Of a stretch of 64,000 bases of DNA, positions 46,037 to 53,041 are shown in pieces. The notes under the pieces are model-generated. The model ran no database searches, was not told where the DNA came from, and saw only the letters and a list, made by a program, of their open reading frames with translations. The DNA is from JAEMQF01 sp963791595 (GTDB lineage Bacteria; Pseudomonadota; Gammaproteobacteria; Burkholderiales; Burkholderiaceae_C). The DNA is taken from contig CAWBTF010000012.1 of assembly GCA_963791595.1 (NCBI GenBank), positions 124,001 to 188,000 of the forward strand, written 5' to 3'. The position numbers and the translations under genes are program-made. The first letter of the stretch is position 1, and each line of letters begins with the position of its first letter.

Positions 46037-46915
46037 TCATACTCTGGCCAGGTTGACAAAGGTTGCCGCGTGCAGCACGGGGTTAAGCGCAGAGTTCAGC
46101 TCAGGGGCTTGCGCCGCCCCGGCACGTGCGCGCTGGTGGGCGCTGCGGCACAACACCGGCGGCAGCGCCAGCCGCAGCGGCGCTTCCAACGGCGGGCCGC
46201 GGCGCTTCAGCACACGCAGCGCCAGCACATCGGCGCCGCTCGGGCGCAAAGCCAGGCGCAGCGGCGCGGCGCTCGGGCGCTGCGCGGCGGCGATTTCTCG
46301 CAACACGAACGCCACCCCGTCGTGGCCATGCGCCGCGAGTTGCAGCCGGCGCAAGGAATCGGTGCGCAGGCGCGGCGGCAGCCAGGCCAGCACGGCTCCG
46401 ACATGGCCGCTCTTGAGGGCTTGTTCCAGGGCCCATAAGCGGGCATTGGTGTGCGCATTACCGTCCGGCGCAGGCTCGGAGCGCGTCACGACGACCAACA
46501 ACTGCTCCACGTCCAATCCGAGCTGCGCCAGGGCCCAGCCCGACAGCGCGGCTGGCGGGTCGAACAGCATCACCGGCCGACCGCTGTGCTGCGTGGCGCG
46601 CAAGCAAGGGCTCAGCAAGCGGATTTCACCCACGCCGGGGTGCGGCAGCAGCAATTCGGTGAGCGCGCGGCGCGGCCAGCCGCCGCCGGGAAGTTGCGCG
46701 TCGAGCAGCGCAAAACCGCTGGGCACGCCGTTCTCGGTGAGGCGCCCGAATTGATGGCCGCGCCACAGGTCGGGGTGCAGGGTCTCGGGAGCCAACGCCC
46801 CACCCGGTTGGCCCGCCGCGCCCGGCATCCGGCGCATGACCGGGCCCCCGCCCGAGACAGGCGCGCGGGCTGCGGCAAGAGCGACGGGAGAGGTGGCTGC
46901 GGATGGGGGGCCCAT
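46037..46915 (-). CDS. imuA: SOS mutagenesis protein ImuA
   Basis: ImuA is a RecA-like protein that works with ImuB and DnaE2 in damage-induced mutagenesis. The 292-residue product shows LWRGHQFGR, VPSGFALLDAQLPGGGWPRRALTELLLPHPGVGE (a RecA-like beginning in which the P-loop is degenerate), LVVVTRSEPAPDG..ALWALEQALKSG-type blocks and LAWLPPRLRTDSLRRLQLAA. The tail is basic, ending NLARV. A consensus LexA box lies 8 bases before the ATG, so the leader is very short; an ATG at 46837 (MRRMPG) is an alternative start. No dnaE2 follows imuB. Confidence 0.92.
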   Translation of the reverse strand: MGPPSAATSPVALAAARAPVSGGGPVMRRMPGAAGQPGGALAPETLHPDLWRGHQFGRLTENGVPSGFALLDAQLPGGGWPRRALTELLLPHPGVGEIRLLSPCLRATQHSGRPVMLFDPPAALSGWALAQLGLDVEQLLVVVTRSEPAPDGNAHTNARLWALEQALKSGHVGAVLAWLPPRLRTDSLRRLQLAAHGHDGVAFVLREIAAAQRPSAAPLRLALRPSGADVLALRVLKRRGPPLEAPLRLALPPVLCRSAHQRARAGAAQAPELNSALNPVLHAATFVNLARV

Positions 46916-46922
46916 TTGATAA

Positions 46923-46938
46923 CTGTACGTTTATACAG
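46923..46938. promoter_or_regulatory. LexA (SOS) box
   Basis: CTGTACGTTTATACAG fits the CTGT-N8-ACAG operator of LexA in beta- and gammaproteobacteria; with flanking AA/TT it is part of a 20-base palindrome-like site (46921-46940). It stands 8 bases before the imuA ATG on the minus strand and 88 bases before the GNAT gene on the plus strand. Confidence 0.88.
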
Positions 46939-47025
46939 TTCTCAACGCAAGCCCCGGCATCCCCGAACACATCCCCCAGCAACCCGATACTTCACGAAAT
47001 CCATTTCGTCCACCGGCAGGCTCCG

Positions 47026-47568
47026 ATGCGCGTCGACCCAGCCCCTGCGCCCAGCAGCGCCCCCACCTACCGCCTGCGGCCTCACGCGCCCGGCGACATC
47101 GGCTGGGTGATCGCGCGCCACGGCGCGCTTTACGCCAGCGAATATGGGTGGGACATGCGCTTCGAAGCGCTGGTCGCGCGCATCGCGGCCGATTTCATCG
47201 ACCGCTTCGACGCCTCGCGCGAGGCCTGCTGGATCGCCGAGCGCGACGGCACGAACCTCGGCTGCGCCTTTCTCGTGCAGGCGCGCGACGAGCAGACGCA
47301 AGCGCCGATCGAGGACAGCGCCCAACTGCGCATGCTGCTGGTTGAGCCCTCGGCACGCGGCCTGGGCCTGGGCCGCGCACTCGTCACCGAGTGCGAGCGC
47401 TTTGCGCGCGAACGCGGCTACCGGCGCATCGTTCTGTGGACGAACAGCGTGCTGCTCGCCGCTCGCGCGATCTACCAGGGCAAGGGGTATCGGCTGATGA
47501 ACAGCGAGTCACACCACAGCTTCGGGCACGACCTGATCGGCGAGATCTGGCAGCTCGATCTGCAATGA
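47026..47568 (+). CDS. GNAT family N-acetyltransferase
   Basis: A 180-residue single-domain GNAT. YRLRPHAPGDIGWVIARHG opens the fold; the acetyl-CoA loop is ARGLGLGRALVTECERFARERG, followed by VLWTNSVLLAARAIYQGKGYRL. Such MarR-independent GNATs with the GWVIxRHGxLYxxEYGWD block are widespread and of unknown substrate. The ATG at 47026 was chosen by family start; the open frame extends upstream over the LexA box. The gene is divergent from imuA, so the LexA box could also affect it. Confidence 0.92.
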   Translation: MRVDPAPAPSSAPTYRLRPHAPGDIGWVIARHGALYASEYGWDMRFEALVARIAADFIDRFDASREACWIAERDGTNLGCAFLVQARDEQTQAPIEDSAQLRMLLVEPSARGLGLGRALVTECERFARERGYRRIVLWTNSVLLAARAIYQGKGYRLMNSESHHSFGHDLIGEIWQLDLQ

Positions 47569-47581
47569 GAAGCCGGACCGA

Positions 47582-48124
47582 TCAGGCAAATTCCTGGCGG
47601 ATCTGGAACGACATCAGCCGGCGGATGATCCATGCCAGAACCATGCAGGCGCACAGCGTCATCATGACGGCGAGCACACGCGCCAAGGTGACGAAGCCGC
47701 CGAACACGCTGAGCGCGCCTTGGGGCAGGCGCACGCTGCGCAAGGTGGCATCCACCAGCGACTGGGCCACTTCCTGCTGCAGCCACATGCCGAGCAGGTT
47801 CGCAACGATCGCGAACACGAGCAGGCCGATGAAGGTGCGCCGCGCCCAATTCAAGCGCAGCAGCAGCCCGATCGCCGCGGCCAAGGTGGCACATGAGACC
47901 ACCAGACCCGCGCCCACGACCCACGGCAAGTAGCCGATCAGCAAGCCGGTCAGCAGCGGCAGCGCCGCGTGGTCAAGAGGCAAACCCAGGTTCGGAAGCC
48001 GCGAGGCGACGGCGGCGTTCTGCACGATCGCCGCGGCGCTGGTGAGCGCGGCCAGGAAGATGAAGACCCAGGCGGTGGCGGTCACGAACCGCGAGCGGGC
48101 ACCGACGTTGTAGGTTTGCGGCAT
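47582..48124 (-). CDS. Hypothetical membrane protein, four helices
   Basis: A 180-residue protein I do not recognise. Four hydrophobic segments are visible at about 16-40 (TATAWVFIFLAALTSAAAIV), 55-88, 97-113 (TFIGLLVFAIVANLLG) and 143-168. Short basic ends suggest both termini face the cytoplasm. It is convergent with the GNAT gene (13-base gap). The 219 bases upstream hold two hairpins close to the DUF3501 stop. Confidence 0.75.
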   Translation of the reverse strand: MPQTYNVGARSRFVTATAWVFIFLAALTSAAAIVQNAAVASRLPNLGLPLDHAALPLLTGLLIGYLPWVVGAGLVVSCATLAAAIGLLLRLNWARRTFIGLLVFAIVANLLGMWLQQEVAQSLVDATLRSVRLPQGALSVFGGFVTLARVLAVMMTLCACMVLAWIIRRLMSFQIRQEFA

Positions 48125-48283
48125 GTCGACTCCAGACGATGTCCTTGTTCGTCCGTGATTTTGTGCCGCCGATCATGACAAATCCCCCCTTGAATGGGGG
48201 ACCGGCATGGAACTTTGTGTAAGGAGATGTCGCCTGCCGCGCAAGCCGCTGAATGTCGACCCCCGGTCGCGGAGTACCGCGTC

Positions 48284-48338
48284 CGCCCCCCGAGGGGGCG
48301 AGCAACTGTCTTCGGAGCGGCCGGGCGACAGTTGCTCG
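48284..48338. terminator. Tandem hairpins downstream of the DUF3501 gene
   Basis: Two stem-loops lie side by side: CGCCCCC/GGGGGCG with a CGA loop (48284-48300), and a perfect 12-bp stem CGAGCAACTGTC/GACAGTTGCTCG with a 16-base loop (48299-48338). The second ends 5 bases from the DUF3501 stop. They are well placed to end the rubrerythrin operon; sequences of this type also recur as intergenic repeats in Burkholderiales. Confidence 0.6.
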
Positions 48339-48343
48339 GCCAG

Positions 48344-48922
48344 CTACCGAAGATCGCCCGCCAGGCACGCCAGCGTTTCGGCGGGAATCGCCAGATGCGC
48401 CGGATAGTTGGAATGGTCGCAGCCGAGCTTCACCGCCGCACCGGCGCGAACCGCTTCGCGCATCGGTTTAGAGAATTCGAAGCGCAGGAAGTGCACGGCG
48501 GAGGTCTTCTCGTCGGTCTCGCGGTCCAGGTCTTCGTCGGCGATGGCGTAGACGCGGCCGTGCCCCTCGACCTCGACGAACATGCGGTCCTCCACGCCGA
48601 TCAGCCGCGCCAGCTCGCGCTTGCGTTCGGCCACGTCGGGGTACTCGATCAGCATCGTCGCCTTCCAGTTGCCGCCATCGGGAACGAGCGCGGCGTAGGC
48701 GTCGATCTCGCCTTGGATGCCGGCCTCGTCGAAGATTTTCTCGATGTGCAGCATCTCCTGGATCTGGCGCCGGATCGTGGGCTCGTCTTCGAACTGCACG
48801 CTCACATGTTCACCCAGGTGCACGGTGCGCAGCTTGCGGTGCGCGATCATCTCCGGCGCCGAGGTTTTGCGAACCTTGGCATAAGCCTCCAGGCTCATCA
48901 GGCTGTCGCGGGTGATGGCCAT
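48344..48922 (-). CDS. DUF3501 family protein
   Basis: A 192-residue soluble protein of the DUF3501 family, function unknown. It starts MAITRDSLMSLEAYAKVRK and has HRKLRTVHLGEHVSVQFEDE, TIRRQIQEMLHIEKIF, YAALVPDGGNWKATMLIEYPD and a C-terminal VKLGCDHSNYPAHLAIP with a Cys-Asp-His group that could bind metal. No membrane segment or signal is present. It begins 5 bases after the Fe-S protein gene and is last in a three-gene operon with rubrerythrin; in my knowledge the three genes recur together, which suggests a joint redox role. Confidence 0.88.
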   Translation of the reverse strand: MAITRDSLMSLEAYAKVRKTSAPEMIAHRKLRTVHLGEHVSVQFEDEPTIRRQIQEMLHIEKIFDEAGIQGEIDAYAALVPDGGNWKATMLIEYPDVAERKRELARLIGVEDRMFVEVEGHGRVYAIADEDLDRETDEKTSAVHFLRFEFSKPMREAVRAGAAVKLGCDHSNYPAHLAIPAETLACLAGDLR

Positions 48923-48927
48923 TCGTG

Positions 48928-50280
48928 TCACTCCAATCCGTAAGCGATGCGCAGCAGGCTCAGCGGGTGTTCCAGCCGAGCGGCCGGCAAGGACTCGTTG
49001 CTCATGCCTTGCGCAATGTGGTGGCCGGCGAGCGCGCAGTCGGAGCTGATGTAGTCGGGCGCGTCTTTCGCCATCGCCTTGAAGACCGGCTTGCCGATTT
49101 TCATCGCCGACTCGTGGAACGCTTTCTTCACGCCGTAGGTGCCGGCGTGGCCTGAGCAGCGCTCGACCGTGTTGAGCTGCACCGGCACCGTCTTGCCGAT
49201 CAGCTCGAGCAGCTCTTGCGTTTTCTTGCCGATGTTCTGCACCCGGCCATGGCACGGGATGTGGTAGCTGACCTTGCCGAGCGGCTGCTTGAAGTCAGTT
49301 CTCAACAGCCCGTCCTTGTGGCGTGCGACAAAATATTCGAACGGGTCGAACATCGCTTCCTTGACCGCACGAACGTCGGCGTCGTCGGGGAACATCAACG
49401 GCAGTTCCTGTTTGAACATCAGGGTGCACGACGGGATCGCCGTGACGATCGCATAGCCTTCTCGGGCGTACTTCGCAAGCACGGGAATGTTGGCATCCTT
49501 GTGACGCGCCACGCCTTCCAGGTCGCCCAGTTCGAGTTTGGGCATGCCGCAGCAGCTTTCCTTCTCGACGATCACGTAAGGAATGTCGTTGTGTTCGAGC
49601 GACTTGAGCAGGTCGTGGCCAATGCCGGGCTCGTTGTAGTTGACGAAGCAGGTGGCGAACACGGCCACCTTGCCGGGGCTGCGCCTGCCGTCCTTGACCG
49701 CGGTCGCGGCGCCTTTCTTGGCAGCACTCCAGCGAAAGCGCTTCGTGGCCAGCTCGGGCATCCAGGCATCGCGGTGCACGTCGAGCGTCTTTTCCATCAG
49801 CTTGCGCGCCGGCTTTGTCTTGTTGATCGCGTTCACCGTCTGCACGACGATGGGAATGCCGGCGAACTGGCCGTGTACGTCGGTCGAGGCGAGAAACTTC
49901 TCGGCCGCACCCACATTGCCGGCCTGGTGCTTGATTGCCTTGGCGCGCAGCATCAGGTGCGGGAAGTCGACGTTCCATTGGTGCGGCGGCACGTAGGGGC
50001 ACTTCGTCATGTAGCACAGGTCGCACAGATAACACTGGTCGACGACGTTCCAGTAGGTCTTTTTGTCGACGCCGTGCACCTCACCGTCCTTTGTTCCGTC
50101 CACCAGGTCGAACAGTGTCGGAAACGAGCGGCACAGGCTCACGCAGCGCCTGCAGCCGTGGCAGATGTCGAACACGCGCTCCATCTCGGCCAGCGCCGCG
50201 CCTTCGTCGTAGAAAGCGGGGTTCTTCCAGTCGATGGGGTGGCGTGTCGGGGCCTCGAGGTTGCCTTCTCGATTGCTCAT
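48928..50280 (-). CDS. Heterodisulfide-reductase/GlpC-type iron-sulfur oxidoreductase
   Basis: A 450-residue cytoplasmic protein with two [4Fe-4S] ferredoxin motifs, C40-C43-C46-C50 (CHGCRRCVSLC) and C83-C86-C89-C94 (CYLCDLCYMTKC), and a C-terminal pair of CCG-type domains: ESCCGMPKLELGD (C243-C244) with C211, and a second one in which CCG is CSGHAG, preceded by PCHGRVQNIG. It resembles GlpC/HdrB-like electron carriers but has no dehydrogenase partner nearby. It sits between rubrerythrin (64 bases) and DUF3501 (5 bases). I infer that it delivers electrons to, or takes them from, the rubrerythrin; this is not proven. Confidence 0.9.
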   Translation of the reverse strand: MSNREGNLEAPTRHPIDWKNPAFYDEGAALAEMERVFDICHGCRRCVSLCRSFPTLFDLVDGTKDGEVHGVDKKTYWNVVDQCYLCDLCYMTKCPYVPPHQWNVDFPHLMLRAKAIKHQAGNVGAAEKFLASTDVHGQFAGIPIVVQTVNAINKTKPARKLMEKTLDVHRDAWMPELATKRFRWSAAKKGAATAVKDGRRSPGKVAVFATCFVNYNEPGIGHDLLKSLEHNDIPYVIVEKESCCGMPKLELGDLEGVARHKDANIPVLAKYAREGYAIVTAIPSCTLMFKQELPLMFPDDADVRAVKEAMFDPFEYFVARHKDGLLRTDFKQPLGKVSYHIPCHGRVQNIGKKTQELLELIGKTVPVQLNTVERCSGHAGTYGVKKAFHESAMKIGKPVFKAMAKDAPDYISSDCALAGHHIAQGMSNESLPAARLEHPLSLLRIAYGLE

Positions 50281-50344
50281 GGTGCTTCGGGTTGTGAATG
50301 AACAAGGGGCACGAAGCCCCTTGCTCGGTCAGCGTCAGGCGAGG

Positions 50345-50764
50345 TCAGTCGACCAGCGCGTCGAGCGCCTTCTGGTAGCGATTCGCGTGCGAACGCTCGG
50401 CCTTGGCCAGGGTCTCGAACCAGTCGGCGATTTCGTCGAAGCCTTCGCTGCGCGCCTGCTTGGCCATGCCCGGGTACATGTCGGTGTACTCGTGGGTTTC
50501 GCCGGCCACGGCCGCTTTCAGGTTCTGCCGGCTCGAGCCGATGGGCAGCCCGGTGGCGGGGTCGCCCGTGGCCTCCAGGAACTCCAGGTGGCCGTGCGCG
50601 TGGCCGGTCTCACCTTCGGCGGTGGAGCGGAACAACGCGGCAACGTCGTTCTGGCCTTCGATGTCGGCCTTGTTTGCGAAATACAGATAGCGCCGGTTGG
50701 CCTGCGATTCGCCGGCAAAGGCGTCTTTCAGGTTCTGCTCGGTCTTCGATCCTTTCAAGCCCAT
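50345..50764 (-). CDS. Rubrerythrin family protein (erythrin domain only)
   Basis: A 139-residue di-iron four-helix-bundle protein of the rubrerythrin family, known for reducing hydrogen peroxide. Ligand positions are Glu19 (AGESQANRRY), Glu52 and His55 (EGETGH), Glu89/Glu92 (AGETHEY) and Glu123/His126 (AERSH). There is no C-terminal rubredoxin domain (no CxxC), so an external electron donor is needed; the Fe-S protein gene 64 bases downstream is the natural candidate. I took the ATG at 50764 because AGGAG stands six bases before it; an ATG two codons upstream touches the ribosome site. Confidence 0.94.
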   Translation of the reverse strand: MGLKGSKTEQNLKDAFAGESQANRRYLYFANKADIEGQNDVAALFRSTAEGETGHAHGHLEFLEATGDPATGLPIGSSRQNLKAAVAGETHEYTDMYPGMAKQARSEGFDEIADWFETLAKAERSHANRYQKALDALVD

Positions 50765-50889
50765 GTTCATCTCCTGTCGTTGAGAAAGTGGCTGCCCGGT
50801 TGCGGCAGGCGGCGTACCTTACTGCACCGCGCAGTGTCGTGCCAATTCAATCGAGCAATTCAAGAGATTGGCAAACTCAATGAGATAGA

Positions 50890-51774
50890 TCAAGCCACGG
50901 CGGCGGCCGCGACTCCCATCGGTTGCACGAGCCCGAGCAGCTGCAGCCCCAGTTCGTGTAGCCGGCCTTTCGAGTCGGCGAGGTCATGTAGAACGTTGAG
51001 GTGGTTCATGGCCGGAATGTGCTCGCACACCGGCACCGATGCAGCGCCCCAGCGATCGCGGATCAATTGATTCTGGCGCAGGAACTCGTCGCTTTCGAGC
51101 GCGCCGACCGTTGCGTGCAGGACCCCCTTGGGCGCGGTGAAGTACGCCGGGCTTAAGCGCAGCGCTGACGCTTCGGTGAGCCGCAGGTCGTCTTTCAGGA
51201 ACGGCGTGTGGCGCAGCGGCTCGAGGTCGAACATGCCCGAGATCGAAAGCGCCGACTTCACGAGGTGGGCGGGCAAGTCCGACGCAACATCACGCCACAG
51301 GCAGCTTAGCATCATCGCCGCCAAGTGCCCGCCCGCCGAATGGCCGGCGACGACGATCCGGTTCCGGTCGGCCCCATACGCCGCCGCGTTACGGTAAACC
51401 CAGGCCAGCGAGTTCACGAGCTGCAAAGCAATCCGCTCGATCGTGACACTCGGGCACAGCGCGTAGTTCGGCACCACGACCATCGCGCCGTCTTGAATGA
51501 AAGACGGCGCGACAAAGGAAACATCGCGCTTGTCGAGCGAGCGCCAGTAGCCGCCGTGGACGAACACCAGGATCGGCGCGTTCTCCAGGCGGGGAACGAA
51601 CACATCGAGCGTTTCATTCGGGCCGCTGCCGTAGCGCAAGTCGATCTGGCACACCGACTTGTCGCGCGCCAGCGCCGACGCCCGCTCCCAGCGCGCAAAG
51701 ATTTCAGGGTGTTCAGGAATCAGCGCCCGATTGTTGTATTGCCGGTCGAGCCAAGCGGGATCGAATGAAATCAT
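50890..51774 (-). CDS. Alpha/beta hydrolase (kynurenine-formamidase-like)
   Basis: A 294-residue alpha/beta hydrolase. The oxyanion motif HGGYWRSLDKRD and the nucleophile GHSAGGHLAAMML are typical of the arylformamidase/carboxylesterase branch; the acid is in ATVGALESDEF and the histidine in PAMNHLNVL. The order of these motifs resembles KynB-like formamidases but no kyn genes are near, so the substrate is open. The ATG at 51774 has AGGA five bases upstream; another at 51789 is possible. Sequence further upstream in this frame is antisense of tRNA-Ala and not coding. Confidence 0.88.
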   Translation of the reverse strand: MISFDPAWLDRQYNNRALIPEHPEIFARWERASALARDKSVCQIDLRYGSGPNETLDVFVPRLENAPILVFVHGGYWRSLDKRDVSFVAPSFIQDGAMVVVPNYALCPSVTIERIALQLVNSLAWVYRNAAAYGADRNRIVVAGHSAGGHLAAMMLSCLWRDVASDLPAHLVKSALSISGMFDLEPLRHTPFLKDDLRLTEASALRLSPAYFTAPKGVLHATVGALESDEFLRQNQLIRDRWGAASVPVCEHIPAMNHLNVLHDLADSKGRLHELGLQLLGLVQPMGVAAAAVA

Positions 51775-51806
51775 CGGTGTCCTCGTCATGCCTGGAGTGG
51801 GGTTGG

Positions 51807-51843
51807 GGGCCGGCGCGATTGTCAACGATTCGCGCGCCGGCCC
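51807..51843. repeat. Inverted repeat between hydrolase and tRNA-Ala
   Basis: GGGCCGGCGCG and CGCGCCGGCCC form a perfect 11-bp stem with a 15-base loop, 33 bases before the hydrolase ATG and 52 bases before tRNA-Ala. Lying between divergent transcripts it could be an operator or, in the hydrolase transcript, a leader hairpin. Confidence 0.5.
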
Positions 51844-51894
51844 AAAGCCCGCCAACGGTGCCCATCCCGGGTTTGTTAGACTCCCAGCTCGCGT

Positions 51895-51970
<76 letters not shown>

Positions 51971-52034
51971 CCGAAATCAGAACGCCGCGCGGCCACTCGC
52001 TGCCCGGCGTTTGCCGATGGGATCGCCGGCCTGC

Positions 52035-52655
52035 ATGGAGTTTCCGGGCAATCTGTTCGTCGTGGCCGCGCCCAGTGGGGCCGGCAAGTCCAGCCTCGTC
52101 AAGTCGCTGCTCGAGATCGACCACCATCTCGTGCTGTCGGTGTCGCACACGACACGCGCGCCGCGCGGCCAGGAGCAGCAAGGCCGCGAGTACCACTTCG
52201 TCGATGAGGCGACGTTTCGCGCCAAGATCGCGCATGACGACTTCTTCGAGTGGGCGCAGGTGCACGGCAATCTCTACGGCACGTCGCGCGCGGCGATCGA
52301 GGAAGACTTGCGGCGCGGCCAGGACGTGGTGCTGGAAATCGACTGGCAAGGCGCATTGCAGATCAAGAAGCTGTTCGCGCATGCGGTGCTGATCTTCGTG
52401 CTGCCGCCGAGCTGGGACGAGCTGCGCCAGCGCTTGACGCGCCGCGGCGAAGACCCGCCCGAGGTGATCGAGCGGCGCATGGCCAACGCGCGCGTCGAGG
52501 TGGCGCAGGCTCGGAGCTTCGACTTCGTTATAATCAACGCTCTGTTCGAGGCGGCCGTTTTCGACCTGAAAACGATTGTTCACTCGCAGCGGCTCAAGTA
52601 CAGCGCTCTGCGCCGCAGCAAGCCCGCCGTGTTTGCTGCCCTCGATCTGGATTGA
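52035..52655 (+). CDS. gmk: Guanylate kinase
   Basis: Phosphorylates GMP to GDP. The 206-residue product opens MEFPGNLFVVAAPSGAGKSSL with the P-loop APSGAGKS, followed by the GMP-binding block SVSHTTRAPRGQEQQGREYHFV, FFEWAQVHGNLYGTS, and LEIDWQGALQIKK. The end has RRGEDPPEVIERRMANARVE, the lid. An ATG at 52017 in frame adds six residues; I follow the family start. It heads the conserved gmk-rpoZ-spoT block, with rpoZ 50 bases downstream. Confidence 0.97.
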   Translation: MEFPGNLFVVAAPSGAGKSSLVKSLLEIDHHLVLSVSHTTRAPRGQEQQGREYHFVDEATFRAKIAHDDFFEWAQVHGNLYGTSRAAIEEDLRRGQDVVLEIDWQGALQIKKLFAHAVLIFVLPPSWDELRQRLTRRGEDPPEVIERRMANARVEVAQARSFDFVIINALFEAAVFDLKTIVHSQRLKYSALRRSKPAVFAALDLD

Positions 52656-52705
52656 CCTGTTCAGTCCGCCACACTGCCTCACCGCCGTCAACTCTGGAAT
52701 TGCCA

Positions 52706-52909
52706 ATGGCTCGCATCACCGTCGAAGACTGCCTTGTGAAGATTCCGAACCGTTTTCAGCTCGTGCTGGCAGCGACGTATCGGGCACGCATGCTGAGCCA
52801 GGGGCACGCACCGAAGATCGAATCGAAGAACAAGCCCGGCGTGACCGCGCTGCGCGAGATCGCGGCGGGTGAAATCGGCATCGAGATGCTGCGCAAGGTG
52901 CCGATCTAA
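52706..52909 (+). CDS. rpoZ: RNA polymerase omega subunit
   Basis: The 67-residue omega subunit, which helps fold the beta' subunit and forms part of a ppGpp site on RNA polymerase. MARITVEDCLVKIPNRFQLVLAATYRAR and the following KNKPGVTALREIAAGEIG are diagnostic. Length is usual for Burkholderiales. The next gene is spoT, which makes the ppGpp that binds near omega. Confidence 0.97.
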   Translation: MARITVEDCLVKIPNRFQLVLAATYRARMLSQGHAPKIESKNKPGVTALREIAAGEIGIEMLRKVPI

Positions 52910-53041
52910 GGACAGACACCAGGTCGAGGCGCCGGCGCGCGTCCTGCAAGGGCCACCGGCCTGGCCTCCAGGGCGTGCCCGGCGCGCGACAATTTCCGTT
53001 CGCGACAGGCAGTCACCGCCGATCCGCGCTAAATTCGCGGC

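Noticed and set aside
50880..50893. FNR-like half palindrome ATGAGATAGATCAA upstream of rubrerythrin
   Set aside because: Two mismatches to TTGAY-N4-RTCAA and no -10 box at the right distance; it also overlaps the hydrolase stop.
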